DNA of 64,000 nucleotides from an uncultured Clostridia bacterium (GTDB lineage Bacteria > Bacillota > Clostridia > Oscillospirales > Acutalibacteraceae). The DNA lies in assembly GCA_947631705.1 (NCBI GenBank), contig CANRMJ010000004.1, positions 1 to 64,000 of the forward strand, in the 5' to 3' direction. The notes below the pieces were generated by a model, which was not told the origin of the DNA, searched no databases, and saw only the letters and a program-made list of their open reading frames with translations. Each line of letters opens with the position of its first letter. The first letter of the stretch is position 1. This document shows, in pieces, positions 25,144 to 33,632 of this stretch. Both the position numbers and the translations under genes were made by a program.

Positions 25144-26430
25144 ATGTCCGATTACAAATATCATTTTGAAACGCTTCAGCTTCACGTCGGTCAGGAAAAA
25201 GCGGATCCCGCGTCCGACGCAAGGGCTGTTCCGATCTATCAAACAACATCTTATGTTTTTCACAACAGCGACCACGCTCAGGCGCGCTTTAATTTAACAG
25301 ACGCCGGAAATATATACGGCAGGCTGACAAATTCCACGCAGGACGTTTTTGAGCAGAGAATGGCTGCTCTTGAGGGCGGCGTGGCGGCGCTTGCGACGGC
25401 ATCCGGCGCGGCGGCGATCGCCTACACCTTTCAGGCGCTTGCAAAGGCGGGAGATCATATTGTGAGCGCAAAAACGATTTACGGCGGCACTTACAACTAC
25501 CTTGCCCACACGTTTCCTGAGCACGGAGTTGAAACAACATTTGTTGACCCCGACGATCTTTCCAATTTTGAAAACGCCGTTCGTGATAACACAAAGGCGA
25601 TTTTTATTGAAACGCTCGGAAATCCCAATTCAAATATTGTGGATATTGAGGGGCTTGCCGAAATAGCCCACAAACACAAAATCCCGCTTGTTGTTGACTC
25701 AACGTTCACAACGCCGTTTCTTCTTCGCCCGATCGAATACGGCGCCGACATTGTTGTTCACAGCGCAACAAAATTTATAGGCGGCCACGGCACAACGCTT
25801 GGCGGAGTAATAGTGGACGGAGGAAAATTCGATTGGCAGGCAAGCGGCAAATTCCCGCAGTTCACAGCTCCTAACGCAAGCTATCACGGAGTCAGCTTTG
25901 TTGCGGCGGCGGGCGCGGCGGCATTTGTAACCTATATCCGCGCAATACTTTTAAGAGACACGGGCGCCGCGATTTCACCGTTCAACGCTTTTTTGCTGCT
26001 TCAGGGGCTTGAAACGCTTTCGCTGCGAGTTGAGCGCCACGTTGAAAACACAAAAAAGGTGCTTGATTACCTTTCAGCCCACCCGCTTGTTGAAAAAATC
26101 AACCACCCCTCGCTTGATGAAAAATACAGAAAACTTTATAACAAATATTTTCCTAACGGCGCGGGTTCGATTTTTACGTTTGACATCAAGGGCGGCGAGG
26201 CAGAGGCAAAGAAGTTTATAGACGCGCTTGAAATCTTTTCGCTGCTCGCAAATGTTGCAGACGTTAAATCCCTCGTTATTCACCCGAAAACCACAACTCA
26301 TTCGCAGCTTTCCGAGCAGGAGTTTGAGGAGCAGAATATTCACAATAACACGATTCGCCTTTCAATAGGCACGGAGCACGCGGACGATATTATCCACGAT
26401 CTTGAACACGCCTTTGAGGCAATCAAATAA
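25144..26430 (+). CDS. metY: O-acetylhomoserine sulfhydrylase
   Basis: PLP-dependent enzyme of the Cys/Met metabolism family; makes homocysteine from O-acetylhomoserine and sulfide and can also yield cysteine from O-acetylserine. The N-terminus FETLQLHVGQEKADPASDAR is diagnostic for this subgroup. The PLP lysine lies in HSATKFIGGHGTTLGG (about residue 209), and the long 428-aa form with the ASYHGVSF insertion separates it from cystathionine lyases and synthases. SD AAGGAG lies 9 nt before the ATG. Co-transcribed with cysK behind the cysteine-ending leader peptide. Confidence 0.95.
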   Translation: MSDYKYHFETLQLHVGQEKADPASDARAVPIYQTTSYVFHNSDHAQARFNLTDAGNIYGRLTNSTQDVFEQRMAALEGGVAALATASGAAAIAYTFQALAKAGDHIVSAKTIYGGTYNYLAHTFPEHGVETTFVDPDDLSNFENAVRDNTKAIFIETLGNPNSNIVDIEGLAEIAHKHKIPLVVDSTFTTPFLLRPIEYGADIVVHSATKFIGGHGTTLGGVIVDGGKFDWQASGKFPQFTAPNASYHGVSFVAAAGAAAFVTYIRAILLRDTGAAISPFNAFLLLQGLETLSLRVERHVENTKKVLDYLSAHPLVEKINHPSLDEKYRKLYNKYFPNGAGSIFTFDIKGGEAEAKKFIDALEIFSLLANVADVKSLVIHPKTTTHSQLSEQEFEEQNIHNNTIRLSIGTEHADDIIHDLEHAFEAIK

Positions 26431-26451
26431 ACAATACGAAAGGAAATCATT

Positions 26452-27378
26452 ATGGCAATTTACAACAACGTTACCGAATTGATCGGCAAAACACCCATTC
26501 TTAAATTAAACAATTATTCCAAGGCGGAGGGCATCGAGGCAAATCTGCTCGCAAAGCTCGAATATTTCAATCCCGCCGGCTCTGTTAAAGACAGAATTGC
26601 CAAAGCTATGATAGAGGCCGCCGAATCGGACGGCTCTTTGAAAAGCGGCGCAACCATAATTGAGCCAACCTCCGGCAACACGGGAATCGGTCTTGCCGCC
26701 GTTGGCACGGCAAAGGGCTATCACGTTATTCTCACAATGCCCGAAACAATGAGCGTTGAAAGAAGAAATCTTGTTAAGGCATACGGAGCGGAGGTTGTTC
26801 TCACAGACGGCGCGCTGGGAATGAAGGGCGCCATCGCTAAAGCTGATGAGCTTAAAGAATCCACTCCGGGCGCCGTTATTCTCGGTCAGTTCGTAAATCC
26901 GGCAAACCCGAAGGCTCATTACAACACAACAGGTCCCGAAATTTGGCAGGATACAAACGGAAAAATTGACGCTTTCATCGCGGGCGTAGGCACAGGCGGC
27001 ACCGTTTCGGGAGTAGGCAAATATCTCAAGGAGCAAAATCCTCAAATTAAAATTTTTGCAGTTGAACCCGCATCATCTCCCGTGCTCTCGGAGGGTCACG
27101 GCGGGGCGCATAAAATTCAGGGCATAGGCGCGGGCTTTGTTCCCGATACGCTCGACACCTCTGTTTATGACGGCATTATCCCCGTTCCCAATGAAGACGC
27201 GTTTGCAACGGGAAACAAAATTGCCAAAACCGAGGGAATCCTTGTGGGCATATCAAGCGGCGCGGCTGTTTGGGCGGCAAAACAGCTTGCGGCAAAGGAA
27301 GAATTTAAAGGCAAAAATATAGTTGTTCTTCTCCCCGATACAGGCGACCGATATCTCTCCACCGCTCTCTTCTCATAA
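26452..27378 (+). CDS. cysK: Cysteine synthase A (O-acetylserine sulfhydrylase)
   Basis: PLP fold-type II enzyme making cysteine from O-acetylserine and sulfide. Signatures: [12 protein letters not shown] at the N-terminus, [14 protein letters not shown] with the PLP lysine near residue 45, [28 protein letters not shown] and the late [11 protein letters not shown]. Length (308 aa) is standard. GAAAGGAAA precedes the ATG. Follows metY by 21 nt and ends in an 11-bp terminator. No serine acetyltransferase is in the window. Confidence 0.97.
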   Translation: MAIYNNVTELIGKTPILKLNNYSKAEGIEANLLAKLEYFNPAGSVKDRIAKAMIEAAESDGSLKSGATIIEPTSGNTGIGLAAVGTAKGYHVILTMPETMSVERRNLVKAYGAEVVLTDGALGMKGAIAKADELKESTPGAVILGQFVNPANPKAHYNTTGPEIWQDTNGKIDAFIAGVGTGGTVSGVGKYLKEQNPQIKIFAVEPASSPVLSEGHGGAHKIQGIGAGFVPDTLDTSVYDGIIPVPNEDAFATGNKIAKTEGILVGISSGAAVWAAKQLAAKEEFKGKNIVVLLPDTGDRYLSTALFS

Positions 27379-27390
27379 CTTGAAATAAAT

Positions 27391-27418
27391 AAACCCGCTT
27401 GGATTCAAGCGGGTTTTT
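27391..27418. terminator. Terminator after cysK
   Basis: AAACCCGCTTG (27391-27401) pairs with CAAGCGGGTTT (27406-27416), loop GATT, then a T tract. It lies 12 nt after the cysK stop and just past the 3' end of the convergent dnaC-like gene. Confidence 0.9.
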
Positions 27419-27429
27419 GTATATATAAA

Positions 27430-28401
27430 TCATTTTATATATCTTATATCGTTGCCCTCTAAAATGAGGGTTGAATATTCACCTGCAATGCGGCTCATTA
27501 TCCTCATATCATAAAATTCATAAAAAACATCGTGATCATAGTTAGTGCTTATGATTGTGGGTATCTTTTTAAGAATCCTTGTGTTTATGATATTATAAAT
27601 ACACGACACGGAATAGTTGCTTTTAAATTCCGTCCCCAAATCGTCAATAATAAGCAAATCGGTATTAAGCACCTCATCCTTCGTGTAAAGGAGTTTATCT
27701 TGTTTGCCGAAATTTTCATTTTGAAGATCTGAAATAATATTTTGGCTTGTGCCGTAAATTACCGAATACCCTTTATTTATTGCCACGTTCGCAATCGCAA
27801 GGCTAAGATGCGTTTTGCCGAGCCCTGTTCTTCCCATAAACATAAGATTGGGCGAATGTGCGTTGAAGGACTGCGCGTATTTTCGGCAGGAATCAAGTAT
27901 TTTTTCTGCCTTTTCACGCGGAGAAATGCCGTTTTCCATTGCCTTTTCGGGATAATACCGCGTGTCAAACGTTTCAAACGTGCAGTCGTCAAGCGGAGCG
28001 TTCTTTCTAATAGAATCCCGCATTATTTCTTTCAATAATTCTTTATGACAAGCGCACAAACGGTTATTATAATATCCTGTATCGTTGCAAACAGGGCAAA
28101 TGTATTTTATTGAAAGCGCGTCCTCATCATAGCCGTTTTTTACAAGCAGCTCCCTTTTCTGCTTTTGCAGGGCAAGGCTCGCGCTCCGCAGACGATTGAA
28201 CTCCTCCTCTTTGTTTCCCTCGTGGAAAAACAGCTTAGAAATGGATATGCCTATTGCAGACAGCTTTTGCTGAATTTCCTCCAATTCGGGGATCTGCCGC
28301 GAAATTTCCTCCATTCGCGCGTTTGCCTCAAGAGTTGCGCTTTCGCGCCTGCGTTCAAGAATGTGTATAGCCTTTTGATAAACACGATTATCATACATCA
28401 T
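27430..28401 (-). CDS. DnaC/DnaI-like helicase loader ATPase
   Basis: AAA+ ATPase that loads the replicative helicase. The N-terminal half is helical, then a zinc ribbon (CPVCNDTGYYNNRLCAC, about residues 105-121) as in DnaI. The ATPase core has Walker A MGRTGLGKTHLS near 190 and Walker B LLIIDDLGTEF near 250, with IISTNY as sensor 1. The ORF track begins at GTG 28407, but that GTG lies inside the SD AAGGTGA; ATG 28401 (or 28398, with better spacing) is the likely start. One operon with the DnaD-domain gene upstream, so both probably act in primosome assembly. Confidence 0.92.
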   Translation of the reverse strand: MMYDNRVYQKAIHILERRRESATLEANARMEEISRQIPELEEIQQKLSAIGISISKLFFHEGNKEEEFNRLRSASLALQKQKRELLVKNGYDEDALSIKYICPVCNDTGYYNNRLCACHKELLKEIMRDSIRKNAPLDDCTFETFDTRYYPEKAMENGISPREKAEKILDSCRKYAQSFNAHSPNLMFMGRTGLGKTHLSLAIANVAINKGYSVIYGTSQNIISDLQNENFGKQDKLLYTKDEVLNTDLLIIDDLGTEFKSNYSVSCIYNIINTRILKKIPTIISTNYDHDVFYEFYDMRIMSRIAGEYSTLILEGNDIRYIK

Positions 28402-28408
28402 TTTCACC

Positions 28409-29428
28409 TTAAAATTTTATATCTGTGTTATTTTGTGCGTCTTTTTTTATTTCTTCTAAATTAAATGAGGGTTTTCCTCCGACTCTGTCCCTTGCTACCG
28501 TATTTTTAATTTCCTTATAATCTGTTTTGCTGTTTTCAAATTTTTTATTTTCCGCCTCAGCATCGGCGGGAGTTTTTATGCCAGCGCTTTTCCAGTTTTT
28601 CAAAATCTTATCGGCATAGCCGAGTTTGGGCGACGCGGTGTTTTCTTTCATTATTTCAATCGCAAGAGAAATCATTTCAAAGCTGAAATCCTCGCTCCAG
28701 CGCAAAACCATTTCGCGCTGCTTTTGAGTGGGCTTTCTGTGCGTTATTCCCGCAAGCGCCGCAATCTCTTTCCACAATCTGTCGCTGTTTTCAATTGATT
28801 TCAGTTTTTCCTCCGCCGCGGCAACGCTGTCTATTCCCTCTTCCATCCAGTTTTTGGCAATTTTAAGTATGTAAGCCGTGCCCACGGTGCGCCCTTTTTC
28901 ACGCAGCGAACGGCAATATTCAAGAATCATCAAAATTATTTCGCTGCCGAGCCCGTAAAAATTCACCATATTAACAAGCATTTCGCTGTCTTTAAGGCTC
29001 AGCGTTCTTCCCAAAACAGACTGCGCCTCGTTCAGTAAATCGCCTATCTCGTCGTTTTCGTTCGCGGCGTCTGTAATATCCTTTGGCGAAAGTGTCGGCG
29101 GCGCGTCGTCCATCCTTATAACCGCCCTTTCGGGGGCTTTTTCTTCGGAGTCCGCCGGCTGTTCGGGAACGGCGTTCGTGCCGTCTAAAGTTAAAACAAC
29201 TCCCTCGGCAATCCAAAACTCCATAAGCTCCTCCGCGTCGGCAGCAGTAATTCCGAGCGTTTTCGCAATCTGTGAAGACGAGCCTCTGCCTCTGCCGTTT
29301 AAAATAATCAGCAGCGCTTTAAGCTGGTATTCGCTTGCGAGCTTTATATACTTTTCCGTTACGGCGCAGGGCACACTGAAAACGCCGCCGCTCCAAAAAT
29401 CCCCGAAAGGGGCGATACTGTAATCCAT
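28409..29428 (-). CDS. DnaD domain replication protein
   Basis: Primosomal protein with an N-terminal winged-helix part (KALLIILNGRGRGSSSQIAKTLGI) and two copies of the DnaD/DnaB2 helical domain, about residues 125-215 (ILEYCRSLREKG, YILKIAKNWMEEGI) and 230-310 (GYADKILKNWKSAGI), each with the conserved YxxxIxxxW pattern. SD AGAGG precedes the ATG. Directly followed by the helicase loader gene, a pairing common in Clostridia. Upstream, 29429-29600 shows no gene. Confidence 0.9.
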   Translation of the reverse strand: MDYSIAPFGDFWSGGVFSVPCAVTEKYIKLASEYQLKALLIILNGRGRGSSSQIAKTLGITAADAEELMEFWIAEGVVLTLDGTNAVPEQPADSEEKAPERAVIRMDDAPPTLSPKDITDAANENDEIGDLLNEAQSVLGRTLSLKDSEMLVNMVNFYGLGSEIILMILEYCRSLREKGRTVGTAYILKIAKNWMEEGIDSVAAAEEKLKSIENSDRLWKEIAALAGITHRKPTQKQREMVLRWSEDFSFEMISLAIEIMKENTASPKLGYADKILKNWKSAGIKTPADAEAENKKFENSKTDYKEIKNTVARDRVGGKPSFNLEEIKKDAQNNTDIKF

Positions 29429-29602
29429 TAAAATTCCTCTTTAAACCGCCAAACGCTCCCGCTCCGCTCGGCGCAAAGCGTGTTGTTTTTTTCCTAAGTT
29501 CGCTTTCCGCCTCAAGGGCAGACTTCTCATTGTATAAATAATTTTATCAAAAATTGCATATAATGTAAATAGATAAATTAAGCGGATTTTTTTAAATTAG
29601 TA

Positions 29603-29631
29603 TTGACAAACAAATATTCTTTGTTTATAAT
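29603..29631 (+). promoter_or_regulatory. Consensus promoter of tRNA-Gly
   Basis: TTGACA (29603-29608), exactly 17 nt, TATAAT (29626-29631); 14 nt before the tRNA. A full-consensus sigma-A promoter as expected for stable RNA. Confidence 0.9.
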
Positions 29632-29644
29632 TTCATTGCGGAAT

Positions 29645-29720
29645 GCGGATTTAGCTCATCCGGTAGAGCGCCACCTTGCCAAGGTGGAGGTGGCGAGTTC
29701 GAGTCTCGTAATCCGCTCCA
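29645..29720 (+). tRNA. tRNA-Gly (anticodon GCC)
   Basis: Acceptor stem GCGGATT/AATCCGC with encoded CCA, D-arm TTAGCTCATCCGGTAGAGC, anticodon stem CCACC/GGTGG with loop TTGCCAA (GCC at 29678-29680), T-arm containing GTTCGAGTC. All arms fold normally. Confidence 0.97.
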
Positions 29721-29724
29721 GAAG

Positions 29725-29756
29725 TGCCATCCGATAAAACGGATGGCATATTTTTT
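29725..29756 (+). terminator. Terminator after tRNA-Gly
   Basis: TGCCATCCG (29725-29733) pairs with CGGATGGCA (29740-29748), loop ATAAAA, followed by TATTTTTT. The ORF-track start of the next gene (29724) lies inside this hairpin and is therefore wrong. Confidence 0.92.
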
Positions 29757-29780
29757 GAATTGTTGAAAAAGAGGAAGTTT

Positions 29781-32606
29781 ATGAAAACCACCAACACGTT
29801 TAAAAGGCTTTTTAACAGGCTGAAAAGCTCATATTTTGTTGTATACACATTGATTTTTGCACTCGCGGCGGCAATCGTGTTTTTTAGGTTCGCCTTAACG
29901 AAAACCTCTCTCGTTTGGAATCCCGACGGACCGGCGCAGCATTTTGCATCCTTTGTTTATTTCGGCAAGTATTTAAGAGAAATCGCAAGAAGTATACTTG
30001 CCGGCCACCTTGTAATTCCCCAATATGATTTTTCAATCGGTATGGGCTCCGATATTCTATCGGCTCTTCATTACTACGTTATCGGCGATCCTCTTAATCT
30101 TGTTTCGCTGATTATACCGTCAAAATACGCGATTTTCGCTTATTCCGCTCTGGTGCTTTTCAGATTTTATCTTGCCGGACTTGCCTTCTGCGCCCTTGCG
30201 AAATATAAAAGGCTGCCCGTTTTAAACACCGCCGCCGGCTCGCTCATATATATTTTCAGCGGCTACGCTCTCTATTTGGCGATCAGGCACCCTTCTTTCC
30301 TGAACCCTTTCATATATTTCCCGCTTATCATTCTCGGCGCGGAAAAGATTTTTGATAAAAAACGCCCTTATCTCCTTATTTTAACGATTTTCATTTCGGC
30401 TATCAGCAGCTTTTACTTTTTCTATCTTATTTCTCTTTTCACGGTGCTCTATATTTTCATAAGGCTGTTTTTTCAATACAAAGAAAAATTTATCAAAAAC
30501 ACAATTATGTGCTTTTTCAAATTCGGCGGCTGCTGGCTGCTCGGCACTCTTATGGCGTCCGCGATTTTTGTTCCCATAGTATCCGTTTTCCTCTTGTCAG
30601 ACAGAGGCACCGTGGAATACGGGCTTGACGCCTTTTTCCGCCCGTCATACTATCTTAACTTTATGAATGCGTTCACAAGCACCGTTTCACTTGAAAACAG
30701 CGTTTATATGGGCTTTACGGCTCTGTCAATCGGCGGCGTTATTATTCTTTTTATGCAAAAACGCAGCCACCGTTTTCTGAAAACCTCATTTATAATAATG
30801 ACCCTGATGATGATGTTTCCCGTGGTTTGCAAAATCACTAACGGCTTTTCATACGTTGTGAACAGGTGGACTTTTATTTACGGCTTGCTTGCCGCCTTTA
30901 TATTTACCGTTTCAACATCGGAAATCAAAAAAATCACGTTTAAAAAATCTCTTCTGCTCTGCGCCGCGTCGTTCATATATTTTTTCATAACGGTTTCGGC
31001 GAATTCAAGAAGAGCGGAGGGAAATCTTATCTCCGCCGTGATTCTTTTGTTGTTTTCTATAGCCTGCCTTGCGTTTTCCGCTTATCCGTATATAAACAAA
31101 AACATAGCCAAGGCAAAGCTTACACGCGGCTTTAAAGCCTCCGTTCTCTTTCTGACAGTCTTTGCGGTTATGATTAATTCCGTATATTATTACAACATTA
31201 AGGAAAACTCATACATTTCAAACTTTCTCAGCTTTTCCGACGGCGGAAATTTCGCATACGCCAACGGATTTAAAGGTATGCAAAAAATACAAAACACCGA
31301 TTCCGCTATAGAGCGCTATGAGGTGAGAAAAATTGACTTCGGCGATTACAACAACGCTATTTTAAATGAAACGCACGGCACTAATGCCTATTTCAGCCTT
31401 ATGAGCAGTTATCTTACAGGTTTTCAAAAGGAAATGGGCATTGTTTACCGCAACTATTCGATAATAAACGGCTGTTATTGCGACCCGTTTATTCAGACGA
31501 TTGAAAACATAAAATATTTTGCCTCGCCGGCTTGGGTAAAACCGTTATACGGCATAAGCAATGAAAAGCTCTGCGCCATAAAATCCAATCTTCCCGACGG
31601 AGAACATTACGGCGTTTATGAAAATCAAAATTATATTCCCTTCGGCTTTACCTACAAAAACGTGCTCTCTCAGCAGGAATACGATTCTCTCAGCTCCGTA
31701 GACAAGCGCGCCGCCCTCGTTCAGGCTTTAGTGCTTAACGATACAAACGAATTCGCAAACACTTCGGTATCTCAGCTTAACATAAAAAGCAAAAGCTCTC
31801 CCGTAACGCTTGAACCAAATGACGGTATCATTCTTGAAGGCAACAAAATTTATGTTTGGAAAAACGATACGAAAATAACGCTGAAAACCGAAACAGAACC
31901 GAATTGCTTTGTTTATTGTTTGCTGAACAATTTCAGATTTACCGATATGAACAACGAGGAAAAAATGAAACTGTTTGAGCCGGAAGAATACGGCGAGCTT
32001 TCAAAATATGAGCTTACGGAGTTAAAAAATAAAGACATACTTCGGAAAAAGGTTAGATGCTCAAGCGGCTCTCTTTCCGCAAACGGGTTTGAAACAGGTT
32101 TTAACATCGCCACGCCTTATTACGATTATTATAGCGGAATCACCGATTTCACCGTAAATTTCGCATACTGCGATAAGCCGATAGAGGAAATCACTCTAAA
32201 GCTAAAGGCGGGTATATATGAATTTGATTCCATAGAAACCGTCAGCGTGCCTATGGACGGTTTTGAGGAGCAGACTGCCGCTCTCGGCGAGGACACGCTT
32301 GAAAATTTAAGCGTTGAAACAGACCGCGTGAGCGGTGAAATAAACGCGCATACAGACGAATGGCTGTATCTCTCCATTCCTTACAACAAGAACTGGACAG
32401 CGTATGTGGACGGCGAAAAAACTGATATTTTCCGCGCAAACACGGCGTTTTCGGCAATTCATCTGAGCGGCGGGAAACACACGGTTGAGCTTGAATATTC
32501 AAACAAAACAATCTATTATTCCGTTTGTTTAAGCGCTTTGGGCTTTGCCTGTTTCGGTGTTACCGCCGCGGTGTATGAAATTTTAAGAAAAAAGCGCGCC
32601 CGTTAA
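29781..32606 (+). CDS. YfhO family membrane protein
   Basis: Large polytopic membrane protein (941 aa) of the YfhO family, GT-C-like proteins thought to transfer sugars from a lipid carrier to teichoic acids or other envelope glycans. The N-terminal half has about 12 hydrophobic helices; the loop WNPDGPAQHFASFVYFGKYL near residue 45 is typical. A large extracellular part follows (about residues 450-900), and a last membrane helix sits before the basic tail KKRAR. Start moved to ATG 29781, which has GAGGAAG upstream, instead of 29724 inside the tRNA terminator. Confidence 0.88.
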   Translation: MKTTNTFKRLFNRLKSSYFVVYTLIFALAAAIVFFRFALTKTSLVWNPDGPAQHFASFVYFGKYLREIARSILAGHLVIPQYDFSIGMGSDILSALHYYVIGDPLNLVSLIIPSKYAIFAYSALVLFRFYLAGLAFCALAKYKRLPVLNTAAGSLIYIFSGYALYLAIRHPSFLNPFIYFPLIILGAEKIFDKKRPYLLILTIFISAISSFYFFYLISLFTVLYIFIRLFFQYKEKFIKNTIMCFFKFGGCWLLGTLMASAIFVPIVSVFLLSDRGTVEYGLDAFFRPSYYLNFMNAFTSTVSLENSVYMGFTALSIGGVIILFMQKRSHRFLKTSFIIMTLMMMFPVVCKITNGFSYVVNRWTFIYGLLAAFIFTVSTSEIKKITFKKSLLLCAASFIYFFITVSANSRRAEGNLISAVILLLFSIACLAFSAYPYINKNIAKAKLTRGFKASVLFLTVFAVMINSVYYYNIKENSYISNFLSFSDGGNFAYANGFKGMQKIQNTDSAIERYEVRKIDFGDYNNAILNETHGTNAYFSLMSSYLTGFQKEMGIVYRNYSIINGCYCDPFIQTIENIKYFASPAWVKPLYGISNEKLCAIKSNLPDGEHYGVYENQNYIPFGFTYKNVLSQQEYDSLSSVDKRAALVQALVLNDTNEFANTSVSQLNIKSKSSPVTLEPNDGIILEGNKIYVWKNDTKITLKTETEPNCFVYCLLNNFRFTDMNNEEKMKLFEPEEYGELSKYELTELKNKDILRKKVRCSSGSLSANGFETGFNIATPYYDYYSGITDFTVNFAYCDKPIEEITLKLKAGIYEFDSIETVSVPMDGFEEQTAALGEDTLENLSVETDRVSGEINAHTDEWLYLSIPYNKNWTAYVDGEKTDIFRANTAFSAIHLSGGKHTVELEYSNKTIYYSVCLSALGFACFGVTAAVYEILRKKRAR

Positions 32607-32607
32607 A

Positions 32608-32651
32608 ATTTTAATAAAAATAACAAAGCGCCTGCCGCAGCAGACGCTTTG
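32608..32651 (-). terminator. Terminator of the tRNA-Met/tRNA-Glu unit
   Basis: On the minus strand CAAAGCGTCTGC pairs with GCAGGCGCTTTG (one G-T pair), followed by TTATTTTTATT. The stem begins 6 nt after the CCA of tRNA-Glu. It can also stop transcription from yfhO on +. Confidence 0.85.
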
Positions 32652-32657
32652 ATTGAT

Positions 32658-32732
32658 TGGTGACCCGGACGAGAATTGAACTCGTGTTACCGCCGTGAAA
32701 GGGCGGTGTCTTAACCTCTTGACCACCGGGCC
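32658..32732 (-). tRNA. tRNA-Glu (anticodon TTC)
   Basis: Read on the minus strand: acceptor GGCCCGG/CCGGGTC with encoded CCA, anticodon loop CTTTCAC (TTC) on the stem CCGCC/GGCGG, T-arm with GTTCAATTC. Two nt after tRNA-Met. Confidence 0.95.
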
Positions 32733-32734
32733 GT

Positions 32735-32811
32735 TGGTGGCTTTAACTGGATTCGAACCAGTGACACTGCGGGTATGAACCGCATGCTCTAGCCAACTGA
32801 GCTATAAAGCC
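32735..32811 (-). tRNA. tRNA-Met (anticodon CAT), probably elongator
   Basis: Read on the minus strand: acceptor GGCTTTA/TAAAGCC with encoded CCA, anticodon loop TTCATAC on the stem TGCGG/CCGCA, T-arm with GTTCGAATC. The first acceptor pair is G-C, so it is not initiator tRNA. A lysidine-modified tRNA-Ile(CAT) cannot be wholly excluded by eye, but the sequence looks like elongator Met. Confidence 0.9.
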
Positions 32812-32839
32812 ATATATTCGGCTTTTTCAAGCAAGATTG

Positions 32840-32868
32840 ATTATATTATATAATATTAGGTTTGTCAA
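32840..32868 (-). promoter_or_regulatory. Consensus promoter of the tRNA-Met/Glu unit
   Basis: On the minus strand TTGACA (32863-32868), a 17-nt spacer and TATAAT (32840-32845). Full consensus, about 30 nt before tRNA-Met. Confidence 0.9.
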
Positions 32869-32939
32869 CACTTTTTTTCAACGTAAAGGCTCCGTGTTTA
32901 ATAAAATCGGCATAAAAACGAAGAAAATCAAACATTTAT

Positions 32940-32968
32940 TTGATATGTTTCCCCTAATATGGTATTAT
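32940..32968 (+). promoter_or_regulatory. lexA promoter with overlapping dyad
   Basis: -35 TTGATA (32940-32945), 17-nt spacer, extended -10 TGG-TATTAT (32963-32968). A dyad AAACAT...ATGTTT (32930-32950) surrounds the -35 and could be an operator. It is not the classical GAAC-N4-GTTC SOS box, and I see no such box in this gap. Confidence 0.6.
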
Positions 32969-33029
32969 ATACTTAGATTTAAAAAATCGCGCGCGTTAAT
33001 CAGCGCCGCCGCGGCAGGGAAGTGATTTT

Positions 33030-33620
33030 ACGGACAAAATTAATGAAACGCAGAAAAAAGTTCTTGAATATATAAAAGACGTGATTTCCGAAAGAGGGTT
33101 TGCTCCCTCGGTTCGTGAAATCGGCAAAGCCGCGGGGCTTAAATCCACCTCCACGGTGCAATATAATCTCAACGCGCTTGAACGCGCGGGCTACATAGAG
33201 CGCGACCCGTATTTGAAACGCACCATACGCCTTGCGAACACAACGCTCAGATCGGTGCCCGTTCCTGTTTTGGGAACCGTTACGGCAGGCGCGCCTATTC
33301 TTGCGGTTGAACAGATTGAGGAATATATTCCCGTTGCAATGAGAAAGGACGGCGATTATTTTGCCCTGCACGTTAGGGGCGATTCAATGATAAACGCCCA
33401 TATTGTAGACGGCGATATCGTTATAGCCGAAAAAACGCCCGTTGCGTCAAACGGCGATATAATCATCGCGCTTATCGGCGAAGAGGCAACCGTTAAAAGA
33501 TTTTTTAAGGAAAACGGCCACTTTCGGCTACAGCCCGAAAACGAGCTTTACGAGCCCATTATAACAGACGAGCTGACGGTGCTTGGCAAGGTTGCCGCCA
33601 TTATCAGAAATTATTACTAA
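33030..33620 (+). CDS. lexA: LexA repressor, non-standard start codon suspected
   Basis: SOS repressor and self-cleaving protease. The winged helix-turn-helix includes APSVREIGKAAGLKSTSTVQ. The cleavage site is AG in GTVTAGAP (about residue 84), with catalytic Ser in RGDSM (about 119) and Lys in EEATVKRF (about 156). The ORF track starts at GTG 33081, but this removes the first DNA-binding helix. Family-like residues (DKINETQKKVLEYIKDV) continue in frame upstream, and the frame has no ATG, GTG or TTG back to the stop at 32997. An SD-like GGAAGTGA (33018-33025) points to ACG 33030 or ATT 33039. Heads an operon with mrp, comEB and a HAD gene. Confidence 0.9.
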   Translation, partial: TDKINETQKKVLEYIKDVISERGFAPSVREIGKAAGLKSTSTVQYNLNALERAGYIERDPYLKRTIRLANTTLRSVPVPVLGTVTAGAPILAVEQIEEYIPVAMRKDGDYFALHVRGDSMINAHIVDGDIVIAEKTPVASNGDIIIALIGEEATVKRFFKENGHFRLQPENELYEPIITDELTVLGKVAAIIRNYY

Positions 33621-33632
33621 GGAGTTGCTAAT

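Noticed and set aside
29724-29780. Upstream start of the YfhO ORF at GTG 29724
   Set aside because: These codons form the tRNA-Gly terminator hairpin; the ATG at 29781 has a good SD.
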